From Talinum fruticosum (lineage: Eukaryota; Streptophyta; Magnoliopsida; Caryophyllales; Talinaceae), in NCBI GenBank assembly GCA_021018815.1, contig JAITYX010000088.1, positions 2,021,501-2,085,500 on the forward strand: 64,000 nucleotides of DNA, in the 5' to 3' direction. Position numbers and translations under genes: made by a program. This document shows, piece by piece, positions 1 to 10,509 of this stretch (position 1 is the first letter of the stretch; each line of letters begins with the position of its first letter). Under the pieces are notes generated by a model. That model had not been told where the DNA came from. It saw only the letters and a program-made list of their open reading frames with translations, and searched no databases.

Positions 1-731
1 GGACTTCCAAAGGAGTCAAGAGCCGTTGCCCAACATTCACGGCTCAACGGATATTTTCTTAGTGACTCGGAAAATCCATTGCAACGGTCACAAAGGACTT
101 CCGGTCGGAAGATAGTCACAATGGCTAATCTGCTTGGTTATCTATAAATAGAAGCCATCTCTCAAGACTTGAAGATTGCTTGAACCAATTGTCAATACAC
201 ATACTTGAGCAAAAGTCTTTGTATTCATACTCAATCTTCTACTTACAACTCCAACTCTATATTTAATATTCTCCGAGTTGTAAGGTCTTGAAATCTGTTA
301 CAAACACTCATTCGTACTTTCGAGAAAGGTCCCTTGACTGAGCTGTAAGGGTTAACTCAGCTCGAGTTGTCCCTAAGCTGTAAAGGTTATCTTAGTTAGG
401 AAGTACTAGATCGGATAAGGTAACTTCTAAGTCTAGGAAAATCTTGTAAGGAGTTGTCTAAGGGAGCAACTCTGGTTGAGTCATTCTACTCGTATTTTGT
501 GGATTCAAAATAGTGGATTTGACTTCGTGCTTGGATTAGCACGGTCCGTGAGTTTCTACCCCAGGAGGGTTTCCACGTAATTTTTGTGTTGATACTTTTA
601 CGAGTCCAATTTAGACTCGAGAATGCATTTTTGTCTCTATTATGTGCAAAAGAGTTTGTTTTTGCAAAAATCTTCCATCACCCTATTCACCCCCTCTAGG
701 GTGGCTTAACTTCTCCAAGAGCAAACCTTCA
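1..731 (+). repeat. Ty1/copia LTR, 3' part (sense)
   Basis: Same LTR family as the paired LTRs at 41582-43099 and 50796-52314. It has the TATA block at 143-150, the block around GGGTTTCCACGTAA near 565, the CACCCTATTCACCCCCTCT block near 681, and the terminal GAGCAAACCTTCA ending at 731. The 5' part lies outside the window. What follows is not a primer-binding site but antisense LTR sequence of the same family, so this is a solo LTR or the 3' LTR of an element that begins to the left. Confidence 0.8.
143..150 (+). promoter_or_regulatory. LTR TATA box
   Basis: TATAAATA followed by GAAGCC. The same block occurs in the other copia LTRs at 33965, 42452 and 51668 (sense) and at 5433 and 58630 (antisense), which supports it as the LTR core promoter. 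Confidence 0.6.
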
Positions 732-1253
732 TAAAATACTTTCGTCCAAGATTAGGCATAGATAATAATTTAATTAAGACAATTAAGGGCATAATTATCT
801 TAAGTCTAGAAGAGTGGAATTTTACGAGTCTAATATTCATTCTACTCAAATTCCATCGAGTCGGTTCTAAGAAAGATCAAGTTATAAGAGTGAAAACATC
901 GAGTATACGAACTTGATATGGGCAAATAATTCTCAAATAAAAATCCTAACTTAAAATAGGAATTAATACTGTAATTCACTTTGAAATGTACAGATCGGAA
1001 CTCATATAAGAAGTGTTAGAGAGATTATTTGAACATGCGATAAATCTGAGTGATGTCCGAGTGGCTCAAAAACTTCAAAGCGAGTGGATAAACATGAACG
1101 TATTTTCCGAGTTAGTCGGAATCGAATGAAAACTTATGCAGGAGTCTCTATAATAGTCGAATGACTTGTAATCAAAACGTAGGAGGGATGAGGTTTGTAC
1201 ACGAGTCTTTATGTGATACTCGGAATGATATAGTCTTAGAGTCCGATTCTTCA
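732..1253 (-). repeat. Ty1/copia LTR fragment, antisense
   Basis: Begins with TAAAATACTTTCGTCCAAG, the antisense of an internal LTR segment also seen at 5815 and 59010. It ends with a degenerate GTCCGATTCTTCA at 1253, the antisense of the TGAAGACTCGG LTR start. It abuts the 3' end of a sense LTR, so the sense copy probably inserted into this one. Confidence 0.7.
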
Positions 1254-1862
1254 CATGTTTTACCCCCTTTAGGGTACATGAACAGGTTAAACCTTCTTTA
1301 AGGCGTGCAAATTTGAAGACTTGATTTTCGGTTAACTCCTTACATGTTTTACCCCCTTTAGTGTACATGAATGGGTTAAACTTTCTTTACATCATGCCAA
1401 TTTGAAGACTTGATTTTTGGTTAACCCATTACATGTTTTACACTCTTTTAGGATACATGAACTGGTTAAACCTTCTTTACGTCATGCGAATTTGAAGACT
1501 TGATTTTTAGTTAACCCCTTACATGTTTTACCCTTCTTAAGGTGCATGAACAGGTCAAACCTCTTTTACGTCACGACAAATTTGAAGACTTGATTTTTGG
1601 TTAACCCCTTATATGTTTTATCTTTTTTAGGGTATATGAACGGATTAAACCTCTTTTACGTCACAACAAATTTGAAGACTTGATTTTCGGTTAATCCCTT
1701 CCATGTTTTACCCTTTTTAAGGTACATGAACTGGTTAAACCTCATTTATATCACGTAAATTTAAAAATTATTTTTGGTTAATCCCTTACATGTTTTTCCC
1801 CATTTAAGGTATATGAACAGAGTTAAACCTCCTTTTGTGCCACCCAAATTTGAAGATTTGAC
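1254..1862. repeat. Tandem array, 89-90-bp unit, about 7 copies
   Basis: Units start with CATGTTTTA or close variants at 1254, 1343, 1432, 1522, 1612, 1702 and 1789 (spacings 89, 89, 90, 90, 90, 87). Each contains a short ATGAA...GGTTAAACC segment and TTTGAAGACTTGATTTT followed by GGTTAA. The array is AT-rich and non-coding. It lies just beyond the antisense gypsy pol remnant, where that element's 3' UTR would be. Confidence 0.85.
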
Positions 1863-2510
1863 TTGAGAATTTGTGAGTATAATGATTTGAGAATCTTTAA
1901 TAATTAACTTAGAAGTCTCTAGTTTTTTTTTTTGGTTGACTTGGGAGTCCGTGAGTTCATGACTTGGGAGTCTTTTATGATTGACTTGGAAATCGCTATA
2001 TTTTTTTTGATGACTTAAGAGTCCGCAAGTTCAATGACTTGGGAGTTTTTAATGATTGACTTGGAAGTCTCTAGAAATTTTTATTTTTTTATGATGACTT
2101 GAGAGTCTGCAAATTCAATGACTTGTTAGTTTTTAATGATTGACTTGGATGTCTTTAGAAATGCACTTTGTTTGACTTAAAAGTTTTGAGTTTACGTAAC
2201 TGGAAAGTCTTGAATTTAGTGACTTGTTAGTGACTTGAGAGTCTCTAATTTGAGTGACTTAAGAGTCTTGCGTTTTGATCCCATAGCATGTTTGAAAAGT
2301 TTAAACTTTGATTGACTTGAAATTCTTCTACATGACTTCAATTTGGCGACTTGACAGTCTTCTCGGTGACTTGAGAGTTTTGAATTTATGTGACTTAAGA
2401 GTTTTGAGTTTACATAACTTGAAAGTCTTGAACTTATATGACATGAGAGTCTTGAATTTGTGTGATTTGAGAGTCTAGAATTTATGTGACTTGATGAAAA
2501 AGTTACTTCA
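1863..2510. repeat. Degenerate short-period repeat (GACTTGAGAGTCT-like)
   Basis: Variants of TGACTTGAGAGTCT alternate with AT-rich spacers at irregular intervals of roughly 30-80 bp. An antisense reading frame across it (2216-2596) is low-complexity (SRLSSH-like repeats) and is not a gene. It adjoins the 89-bp array and probably belongs to the same hypervariable 3' region of the antisense gypsy element. Confidence 0.7.
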
Positions 2511-2989
2511 ATTGCTCGAGCTTTACTAAACAGGAGATAATGTATCCTTTCCGAAAAGGAATTTGCTGCATTAGATATCAACCCTAGAGTTATCAAAGAG
2601 GAGATAACTCATTAGTACGGCCATAAGACGTGTTCGAGAGCTTTTAGGCACTTTGGAGGCTTTACTTGATGTTTTTCCCTTCCACTTGTTTTTTGATTGC
2701 AACTTATTCTTTGGTCTTTTTCCTTTGAACTTTGTCATCATTTTTTTGTGCGGATGTGGTCAAGTTTATTCTTAAGTTGGCTACGTACCTTAAGGGAATA
2801 TAGTACCCTAAAGGATCAAGCCGGACGTAGTTCAAACTGAAAGGAATGAATTAGTTTATTAAACTTTTGTCCTTCACGGTTTATGCTCTTGCAGACCATG
2901 AGTAGTACATTTAATTTTAACTTGAAGAATGAGCAATTTAGGCTCTTGCTTAGGAGCTTACAAGAAACAATGTTCAAGGATAATAAAGT
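2511..2989. other. Unassigned sequence between repeat block and gypsy pol remnant
   Basis: No open frame with recognisable similarity. By position it is the region downstream of the antisense gypsy integrase tail. Confidence 0.4.
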
Positions 2990-3229
2990 TTAAAATTTCC
3001 ATTTATGGGATAAACTCTTACTCTTTCGAGTGTTAACTATCTTGTAGGCACCATTTGTGTAGACTTCTCGCACCACATAGAGATCATCGCACTTTGAAGT
3101 GATCTTGCTTCCAGTCTTGTGAGACACGATGATCGTCCTTCTTACTGTAAGCACCTGATCTTCTACTTCAAACGAGCACAATTTTGAACTATTTTGTTGA
3201 ATGCCCGTGATAGGCAAGCTTGATAACAT
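2990..3229 (-). pseudogene. Ty3/gypsy pol C-terminal (integrase tail) remnant
   Basis: The 79-codon antisense frame carries the typical gypsy integrase C-terminal signature: DQVLTVRR, then HKTGSKITSKCDDLYVV, then TNGAYKIV. Family members normally read GDLVL..RR and W..PY/FVV in this module. The catalytic core, RT and protease are missing between this and the gag remnant further right, so the element is internally deleted. It lies in the same orientation as the gag at 4051-7664. Confidence 0.75.
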
Positions 3230-4041
3230 TCTAACTTCTATTACTCCTAAAGTGCTTTTTCATCCAAGCTTCCACCTTAGCTAGACTAATCTTGTGATTT
3301 TCATCTTCAAGAGTTTGAGGAGTTTCTTTAAGCTCTATCTTTGAGTCCGAATCTTCACTTTTCTAGAACTGTAATTGGATGAAGATACTCCTCCTTGCTC
3401 TACATCTCTTTTAGGACTAGAGTCACCCTGTTGACCGATAATGATCACAATGTGTCTTTTTACTCTCGGTGAGCCATTTGTCTTTATATCTAGTGTTGAG
3501 ACGCACTTCATATGAGAAGGGATAAAACTTTGTACTTCATTTGTATCACCAAGACGATGGAACACGTTTCTTTATGTTGAAGAGCTGATGGCTTAGAAAC
3601 ATCTTCCTCTTTCTTAATTCTATTGAAGACCGAGGGTCTTGATTGCCCACTTCCTTTTATTCTATAGAATACCGATGATTTGGGATTTTGGCCTCCCCTA
3701 TTCTTGTGAACACGGAAGGGCGTATTTCCAAGTTAGACGACCGCAACCTATTGAACATCGAGGGCCTTGCAGTAGGGCTGGATATCTTTATCATTATTGT
3801 CCACCACCTCTTATTCATCTTCAAGCTCTAAGCACGAAGTCATGTTCATCGTGACTTTCTCAAAGAAATTTGTTGGGAAGAACTCCTCTAAGGTGATTGG
3901 AACAAGTGGCTCTTGTTCAAGTAAGTCAACATGTTGGATTTCCTGTTTCTTGCTTACCTTTGACTTTTTCTTATTCTTCGTATGCCTAGGATTCTTTCTT
4001 CGCTTTGTTTTTTTCGCGATGGATAGGTAGTGACTGAACAT
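3230..4041 (-). pseudogene. Ty3/gypsy gag-pol linker remnants
   Basis: Two short antisense frames (3335-3565 with FHRLGDTNEVQSF and SPRVKRH; 3811-4041 with VPITLEEFFPTNFF) resemble the low-complexity region between gag and protease of gypsy polyproteins. Frames are broken and no protease or RT motif survives. The call rests on context and short motifs. Confidence 0.5.
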
Positions 4042-4050
4042 GACTTTGTC

Positions 4051-4860
4051 TCATCGGCCTCGACGAGTGACAAGGATCCATCCTTCTTGATCTTCATCTG
4101 GAATATCTACAGTAGAATTGACTTCCATGTGCGGTGCTTGTACTGTTAATGGTAAAATCATTGGTTCCGGACTTCCGAATTGAAGTGTAAATAACTTTAT
4201 TTTAGAAGACGGAACCAAATTAGACGTTTCCTCTCGATAAGACTGCAATGGTCGTGAAAGTGGAAGGTTCTCTAGTTGGATGGAGGTACAATTGGTCTCG
4301 ACTATGACGTCCACATCCACTATGATACTCCCATCTTTGATTAACGGCATAATACACTCCTTGAGTGTGATACACTTCTCAAGAGGGTGACTAATAACCC
4401 TATGGTATTGACAGTATTTTGGATCATAAGTCTTTCCCGCTTCTTTTAGCCGCTTTGCTTCAGGAAGTTTAATCACCTTGTTCTCTAATAAGTGATCCAA
4501 CATTCCCGACAAGTCTAAGTCCGGGCATGGGTACTTCTTATCCTGAAGCTCCTTTAGTGTAGGACGTTTCTTTGCAACATCCTTAGAGTATGTGGTCTTC
4601 TTTTGCTTTGGCTTGGGCTTGCTAGAAATTCGCATCGGCTCTTCGGTGGAAATATACATCAACTTTGTTTTTGAAGACTTAGTGTTCTTCTTGTACTCGC
4701 CTTGATCCTTCCTTGATTCATATGAGGAGGAAGACTTACTACGACGACTTGTTATTGTCATTTCAATGTCATGGGCTTTGGTAGCCAATTCTTGGAAAGT
4801 CCTTGGCTTGCTCACGTGCGAACGTAAACCAAATCCTATTCCATGCCTCGAGTTAAGCAC
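4051..4860 (-). pseudogene. Ty3/gypsy gag, C-terminal part
   Basis: A 269-codon antisense frame reads KPRTFQELATKAHDIE near its start, then a Lys/Ser-rich linker, then PTLKELQDKKYPCPD and DPKYCQYHRVISHPLEKC. This is the Cys/His motif block typical of this plant gypsy gag family, and an acidic tail follows. The upstream half of gag lies at 6390-7664, and a copia LTR separates the halves. Rejoined across that LTR, the flanking text runs from the LSEVSAVKMC-like stretch into the RHGIGF-like stretch, as expected for one gag. Confidence 0.8.
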
Positions 4861-4862
4861 TA

Positions 4863-6384
4863 GATATGACTCTAAGAAGAATGCGAGTCAAGAATAAACT
4901 CGGAAAATCACTCACTCAGAGTTAAGTGGAAGATGAAGATACGGATTGGACAGAACTTTAAATCTGTCTTAGACTATATTGGACTCGAAAAGTATCAACA
5001 AGAAGTTACGTGGAAACCCTCTTGGGGCGAGAAAACCACGGACCGTGCTAATCCAAGCATGAAGTCAAATCCACTATTTTGAATCCACAAAATACAATAG
5101 AATGACTCAACCAGAGTTACTCCCTTAGACAACTCCTTACAAGTTTTTCCTAGACTTAGAATTTCCCTTATCCGATCTAGTACTTTCTAACTGAGATAAC
5201 CTTTACAACAAGGGACAAGTGAGCTGAGTTAACCCTTACAGCTCAGTCAAGGGACCTTACTCGGAAAGTAAGAATAAGTGTTTGTAACAAATTATAAGAC
5301 CTTACAACTTAGAGAATATTAAATACGAGTTGGAGTTATAAGTAGAAGTTTGAGTATGAATACAAAGACTTTTGCTTAAGTACGTGTGTTGACAGTTGAT
5401 TCAGCAATCTTCTAGTCTTGAGAGTTGGCTTCTATTTATAGATGACCAAGCGGATTAGCCGTTGTGACCATCTTCTGACTGGAAGTCCTTTTGTGACCGT
5501 TGTAATGGATTTTCCGAGTCACTCGGAAAATATCCATTGAAGTGTGAATGTTGGGCAACGGCTCTTGACTCCTTTGGAAGCCCAATTCACTCGGTGGTGT
5601 CTTGAAAAATAAGGTGGAAACCACCTTTAAGCTTAGCGTTGCGATTTCCGATTTTGGAAACAGACAACCCTAACACGGTGTATGGGCCTTGGTCGAAGTG
5701 GAAAAATCCTTGTCTGCTGGTGATTTGACGTTTTGAAGCCGATTACTTTTGTAATTCAAAAATAGGATTGCCTCGTTTGAATAACCTACAAAAGTAAATC
5801 AATTTGGTTCTCAAAGTATAAAATACTTTGGTCCAAGATTAGACGAGATATGATAAATTAATTAAGATAATTAAGTGCATAATTATCCGAGTCGGAAAAG
5901 GAATGAAATTTTCCGAGTCTAATATCCATGAGACTCAAAATCCATCTAAGTCGGTCTTAAAGAAAATCAAGTCAAATAAAGAATGACAAAGTAGACGAGG
6001 CTTGATTTAAACAAAGTAAAATTCAAACAAAATATGCTTGACTTAGAAGAATGAATTATCAAGATAATTCTTGGAACACGAAGTCGAGATATGAGTTTAT
6101 GCAAAATAGAACAAGTGTTTGACCATGCGATATATCCGAGTGTTGTCCGAGTGACTCGAACAGTGTGTAGAAAGGCATATAAGAATATGCTTTACGAGTC
6201 GATCGAAGCGGATGAAAAACGAATGCAATAGATTACGTAACACTCGGAAAAGATGCTATATCACTCGGAAAAGTTTCTAAGGCACATAGAATGACTTGAA
6301 ATCAAAACCTTATGAGAGCTAAAGCCATATACCTGATTCTTTGATAGAACTCAGAATAATATACATGTAAAGTCCGAGTCTTCA
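4863..6384 (-). mobile_element. Ty1/copia LTR (antisense), inserted in gypsy gag
   Basis: Antisense LTR with ACGTGGAAACCCTCTTGG near 5008, antisense TATA at 5433-5440, and the terminal GTCCGAGTCTTCA ending at 6384. The expected other end (antisense TGAAGGTTTGCTC) is not recognisable, so about 100 bp there are degraded or lost. The flank at 6385-6389 reads CACAT; the other side reads CACTA at 4858-4862, a possible imperfect target duplication. No internal domain is attached, so it behaves as a solo LTR. Confidence 0.75.
5433..5440 (-). promoter_or_regulatory. LTR TATA box (antisense)
   Basis: TATTTATA on the + strand, in the CTTCTATTTATAGATGACC context shared with 58630-58637. It is the reverse complement of the TATAAATAGAAG block of the sense LTRs. 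Confidence 0.55.
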
Positions 6385-6389
6385 CACAT

Positions 6390-7664
6390 CTTCACGGCAG
6401 ATACTTCGGACAATCAATCCTTGCCTTCGAGGCTAAGGGCTCTCTAGTGATTGACGTAATCGAGAACCGGTTCCTCTTTACGTTGCCTTGCATTAGTCGG
6501 CTTTGTCATACTAACAACGCGGTTGGTGCTATAGAACCTGTTAAGGAATTCTTGTTCCATCTCGCTCCTAGTTGTTTATGGATTCTAGCTCCAAGTTTAT
6601 GTACCGAGTCAAAAGCAATTCCCTTCGAGTTCAAATGAACTACTTCGCCAATCTATCCCCTTCCGTGCCAACATTGTTGCGGGTTTCGATGAAGTGCGCA
6701 ATGTGTTGCTTAGGATTGCCTTGACCATCGAACTGTTGGAACTTTGGTGGTTGATAACCCTGCGGCATTCTTAAGGCATTGATCCTCTTAGCATAGAGCT
6801 TCGCGTACAAGTGAGACTTACGAGATCCCTCTCCCAATTAATTCTTAACCGCCTTTGCAATTAAGTTCTATATTTGTTCAACGAGCATTGAAGTCAATGG
6901 AGTATCCTTCTGTTCATCGTCACATTATTCGTTGTGGTTAGACTCCTTATTGGACCCTTCATTGTCGAGCCTTTGTTAGAGGCTTCAGATGACCTTTTCT
7001 CCAACTTCTTTTTCAAGCTACCGATTTGCTCACTTTGAAGCTTGATCCGTGCGTCCTTTTCTACGCTCTTTTTAGCAAGTCTCGTTAGTGTTTCCTCCAT
7101 CTCATTGAGTTGGTCTTCAATGTTAATAGCTCCTGTCACCATTACTGGTATGATGACGAGTGTTAGAGGATCCAACCTTAGATTGAGAGAACAACGAGTC
7201 TCCGAGAAACGGAGGTACGGAATCTCCATCGGTATAACCATCATCTTCCCCACCGGAAAAGTATGAAGATAGGGTTGGTGTGAGGTTGGAGTTCGTCCGC
7301 CCCACGAGGAATCGTTTGTTTCAAGTTGAAGACAGGAACAACTCTCTCCTTCGAGACTAGCATGCGACACGGTTTGATTGACTCCATTAAGCGGGTTGGA
7401 GTCAAGGTTTCGAGTGGACGTAGTTGCAATGGTGCGGCTAGGCTTGGTTCCTTCACGAGCAACAGCGACAACAACTCTTGCCATACCTGTGGTCATCATT
7501 CTACTAAATGTATTACTATTTACTCGCATCACTAGCAACATGTGGCGAGGTTCTAATTGGCCGAATTTAATTTCTTTTGATTTTAATTTTAAACGCCTTC
7601 CGAAGCCGTTTTTGACACATGGCAATTTGCAATAGGCCAAATAAAAAATAATTTGATTTTCCAC
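6390..7664 (-). pseudogene. Ty3/gypsy gag, N-terminal part
   Basis: Antisense frames in order: an Arg/Ser-rich leader, then NIEDQLNEMEETLTRL and an EKDARIKLQSEQI coiled-coil-like stretch (within 6894-7664), then MPQGYQPPKFQQFDGQGNPK and QHIAHFIET (6640-6837). The latter is the classic start of the retrotransposon gag domain. The continuing FEWY/WEQL-like segment near 6440-6640 is visible only with frameshifts. The antisense copia LTR at 4863-6384 interrupts it. Expected to encode the particle structural protein; not intact as read. Confidence 0.8.
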
Positions 7665-8340
7665 GTGGCGGCATGTAATTGGCTACAAATTTTTACCTCC
7701 TACACCCCTAAAAATCAATTAGAAAAATCTAACTAGAGAAGAAGGGAAATGGGGAGAAAGCGGCCACACAAGAGAGAGAAAGAGAGAGAGAGAGAGAGGT
7801 GGGCGATGACACCCACAAAAAGAGAGACCAGGAGAATAAGAGTGGGAGAGGGGCGACGACGACAGCCACACCACCCCGCCACCGGCCCACCCACACGAAG
7901 AGAGACCGGGCGAATAAGAGAGATAGGGGAGCGGCGACGACATCTACGCCGATCGACCACCGGCCCCGGAGGAAGGAGAGAGAGAGAGAGGGTAGGCGAG
8001 ACACAAGAAGACTCGAAATAGAGAGAGAAGGGGAGCGAGTTAAATAAAAATAGAGTTGAGAGACGAGAGAGAGAGAGATACGGTCAAGAGGAAAGGTTAA
8101 CAAAAAAATTAGCAATTTAAATTAATTATAAAATTTAATTAAGGACTAAAAATTAATTTAATCCTTATAATTAAGGGAAAGAGAAGAGAGAGACGAGAGG
8201 TTAACAAAAAAAATAACAATTTAAATTAACTACAAAATTTAATTAAGGACTAAAAATTAATTTAATCCTTATAATTAAGGGAAAGAGAGTCAATTTAACT
8301 CTACGTCTATACTATAAATGATAGATTAGTTTAGAAAAAA
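7665..8340. other. GA-rich leader-like region with microsatellite and 104-bp duplication
   Basis: 7770-8090 is purine-rich with GA microsatellites (7778-7798 and around 7976-7992). 8095-8198 is repeated at 8199-8290 (both begin GGTTAAC and end in AATTAAGGGAAAGAGA) with few differences, a period of 104 bp. Long frames on both strands here are low-complexity and not genes. By position it could be the 5' leader or LTR of the antisense gypsy element, but no LTR boundary was found. Confidence 0.55.
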
Positions 8341-8503
8341 ATAATTTGTTTTTAGTTAAAGAAAAGGGCCCGAAAAAGTAAGTACTCCAAGTATTGTTGT
8401 TAGATGACGGCACCGAGCGAGTGAGCACCTATTTCAGTGGGCCGATGACAAATTGTGTTGCTGTGGTGCTAAGTTCGCCGGGAGCATTAGCACCTTCGCG
8501 CCC
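8341..8503. other. Upstream region of the maturase gene
   Basis: Unique-looking sequence between the repeat zone and the maturase start. No clear TATA box was identified. An in-frame upstream ATG at 8453 would add 17 residues (a Cys-rich start), but the ATG at 8504 gives a better mitochondrial presequence. Confidence 0.3.
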
Positions 8504-10509
8504 ATGAACACTTCTTTAAGGACTTCCATCAAACACCTTCGGTGCAAATTTACGCGCCGGCATGCTTCTCATCCCGTCACTCTTTCTCCTCTCTCACACC
8601 CCCACAAAACACCGAGCGACTCTCACGACCGCAACAGCACGGCCCATATGCTTTAATGAAAGAAGACCCAATTCAAATATGCTCGGACATCTATGTTAAG
8701 TCCTTCTCCACTCCAAAATCCAAGCAATTCGCCAATCTGACCGGGTTTCTCTCCAAATTCGACATTTGGGTCTTAGCCTACCAACGTTACGTCGCTCATT
8801 TCACGGGCTCTTTCCCCTCTCGCAACGCCATTGGCTCTCAGGTACTCCATGACCTTCTCTCTCTTCGCAACGTCGTTGTTAAGGGCCAGTTCTGTTGGAA
8901 CATGAAGACCGAGGTCTTAATTCGCAGCTTAATTGAGAAACCAATGTCCAACAGGAAGCTACAAAAGTTTTTGGAATCCAGTGAGCCGCCTTTCCAAGAC
9001 CGTGTAGTCCAAGAGGTATTGTTGCTGATTCTTGAGCCTATTTTTGAGTCTCGGTTCTCATCAAAATCCCATGCTTTTCGGCCTGGCCGAAGTGCTCATA
9101 CTGTTATTAGGACCATTAGGAGTAATTTTGCAAGGTATGTTTGGTTCTTGAGGGGTGATTTGAGTGAGATTTTTGATAATGTGGATAGGAATTTGGTGAT
9201 GGGTTGTTTGGGGAAAGTGGTGAAGGATAAGAGGGTGTTGGGTATTATCTATTCTGCGCTTAGAGAACCTATGAAATGTGTTCTGGAATCTGGTCATGAT
9301 CTGGATTCCAGGGGAGCAAAGAGGAAGAAGAGAAAGGGAGGGGAGAAAAGTAAGAGAAGGAAGGTTCTGAATCCGAATGAACCAAAACCAGACCCTTACT
9401 GGCTAAGAACATTCTTCGATTATGCTCCGGAGGAAGCTGCAAAGCTGCCGAATTATGGGTATTGTGGGATTCTCAGCCCCTTATTAGCTAATATATGTCT
9501 TAGTGAATTGGACTGTATGATGGAAGATAAGGTGGTAGAGTTATGTAGAATGCTCAACCCCATGTGGAACAATTTGATTAATGATGGTTGTCTCAACCCT
9601 TCTTGGCCTGAGTTTGTTCTGTCCCGTGGGAAGGAGAAAGCAAAAAGATGGATTACATAAGATATGGCGGTCATTTATTAATAGGCATTCGAGGATCTAG
9701 AGAGAACTTGGTAGAGATTAAGGAGGAGTTAACTGTATTCTGTAAGATAAAACTTGGAATAATATTGGATAAATCGAAGTTGCAGATTGAACATGTAAGC
9801 AGGGAATTCAGTTTCTGGATCATGTTATTTGTCATCGAGTCATATATCCAACACCGCATTATACCCGGACTGGTGGTAAAGTTATCAGTAGAAAACATGT
9901 AGGAACTTTGCTTTCTGTTACAGCTAGCTTGCCACAATGCATTCGTCAATTCAGGCACCTTGAATTGCTAAAAGGTGATAAGGATCCCGAGCCTTTGCCA
10001 TGCACACCAATGCTTTATTCAAGCCAAGCTCATACAAATTCTCAAATGAATAAGTTCCTTGAAACGATGGCTGATTGGTATCAATTTGCTGACAATCGTA
10101 AAAAGCTGTCGGGTTTTGTGCTTATGTGATCCGTAGCTCTCTGGCAAAGTTATATGCTGCCAGGTATAAGCTTAAATCTCGTGCCGAGGTATATAATATA
10201 GCTTCCCATGATCTTAGTAATCGTTTGAGAGAGCGAGCAAATAATATGCCCTCTGAATATTCAGATAACTTGAGGCTGGGTCTTGCTGATGTCATCGAGG
10301 GTGTTCGGTTTTCTTGCATGTCTTCAATCCCAAGTTGTGACTACAGTCCATTTCCTCGTAATTGGGTTCCTGAGCATGAAAAAGTTTTGCTCGAATATAT
10401 TAAATTGCAGGACCCCAAATTCTTTTCTGAACTGCTTACATCCATCAAAACACAAGGTCTAAGTTTACCTCCTCCTCTTGAATTACACAGACACATGGGT
10501 GGGTGTTAG
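8504..10509 (+). CDS. Nuclear-encoded group II intron maturase (nMAT class, nMAT4-like), four apparent 1-nt frameshifts
   Basis: Predicted organellar splicing factor for group II introns. The start at 8504 gives an Arg/Lys/Ser/Thr-rich, acid-poor N-terminus typical of mitochondrial import. The RT-derived domain follows: FQDRVVQEVLLLILEP and SHAFRPGRSAHTV near 8992-9110, RGDLSEIFDNVD near 9155, a Lys-rich insert near 9310-9370, and GILSPLLANICLSELD at 9468-9515. The usual RT active-site YADD reads YGGH (IRYGGHLLIGIRG, from 9656), so polymerase activity is presumably lost, as is common in plant nMATs. The X (maturase) domain follows, with SVTASLPQCIRQF, QAHTNSQMNKFL, RSSLAKLYAARYKL and SPFPRNW. 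No HNH endonuclease domain is seen. Frame changes fall near 8599-8603, 9642-9646, 9812-9814 and 10104-10113; each is explained by one missing base. Adding four bases makes the span exactly 670 codons. Intronless. nMAT4 over nMAT3 is tentative. Confidence 0.85.

Noticed and set aside
7729..8115. Antisense Ser/Leu-rich frames, and + strand Arg/Glu frames, in the GA-rich region
   Set aside because: They are translations of GA/CT microsatellites, have low complexity, and overlap on both strands without conserved domains.
9061..9297. Antisense frames within the maturase gene
   Set aside because: They overlap strongly conserved maturase text on the + strand.
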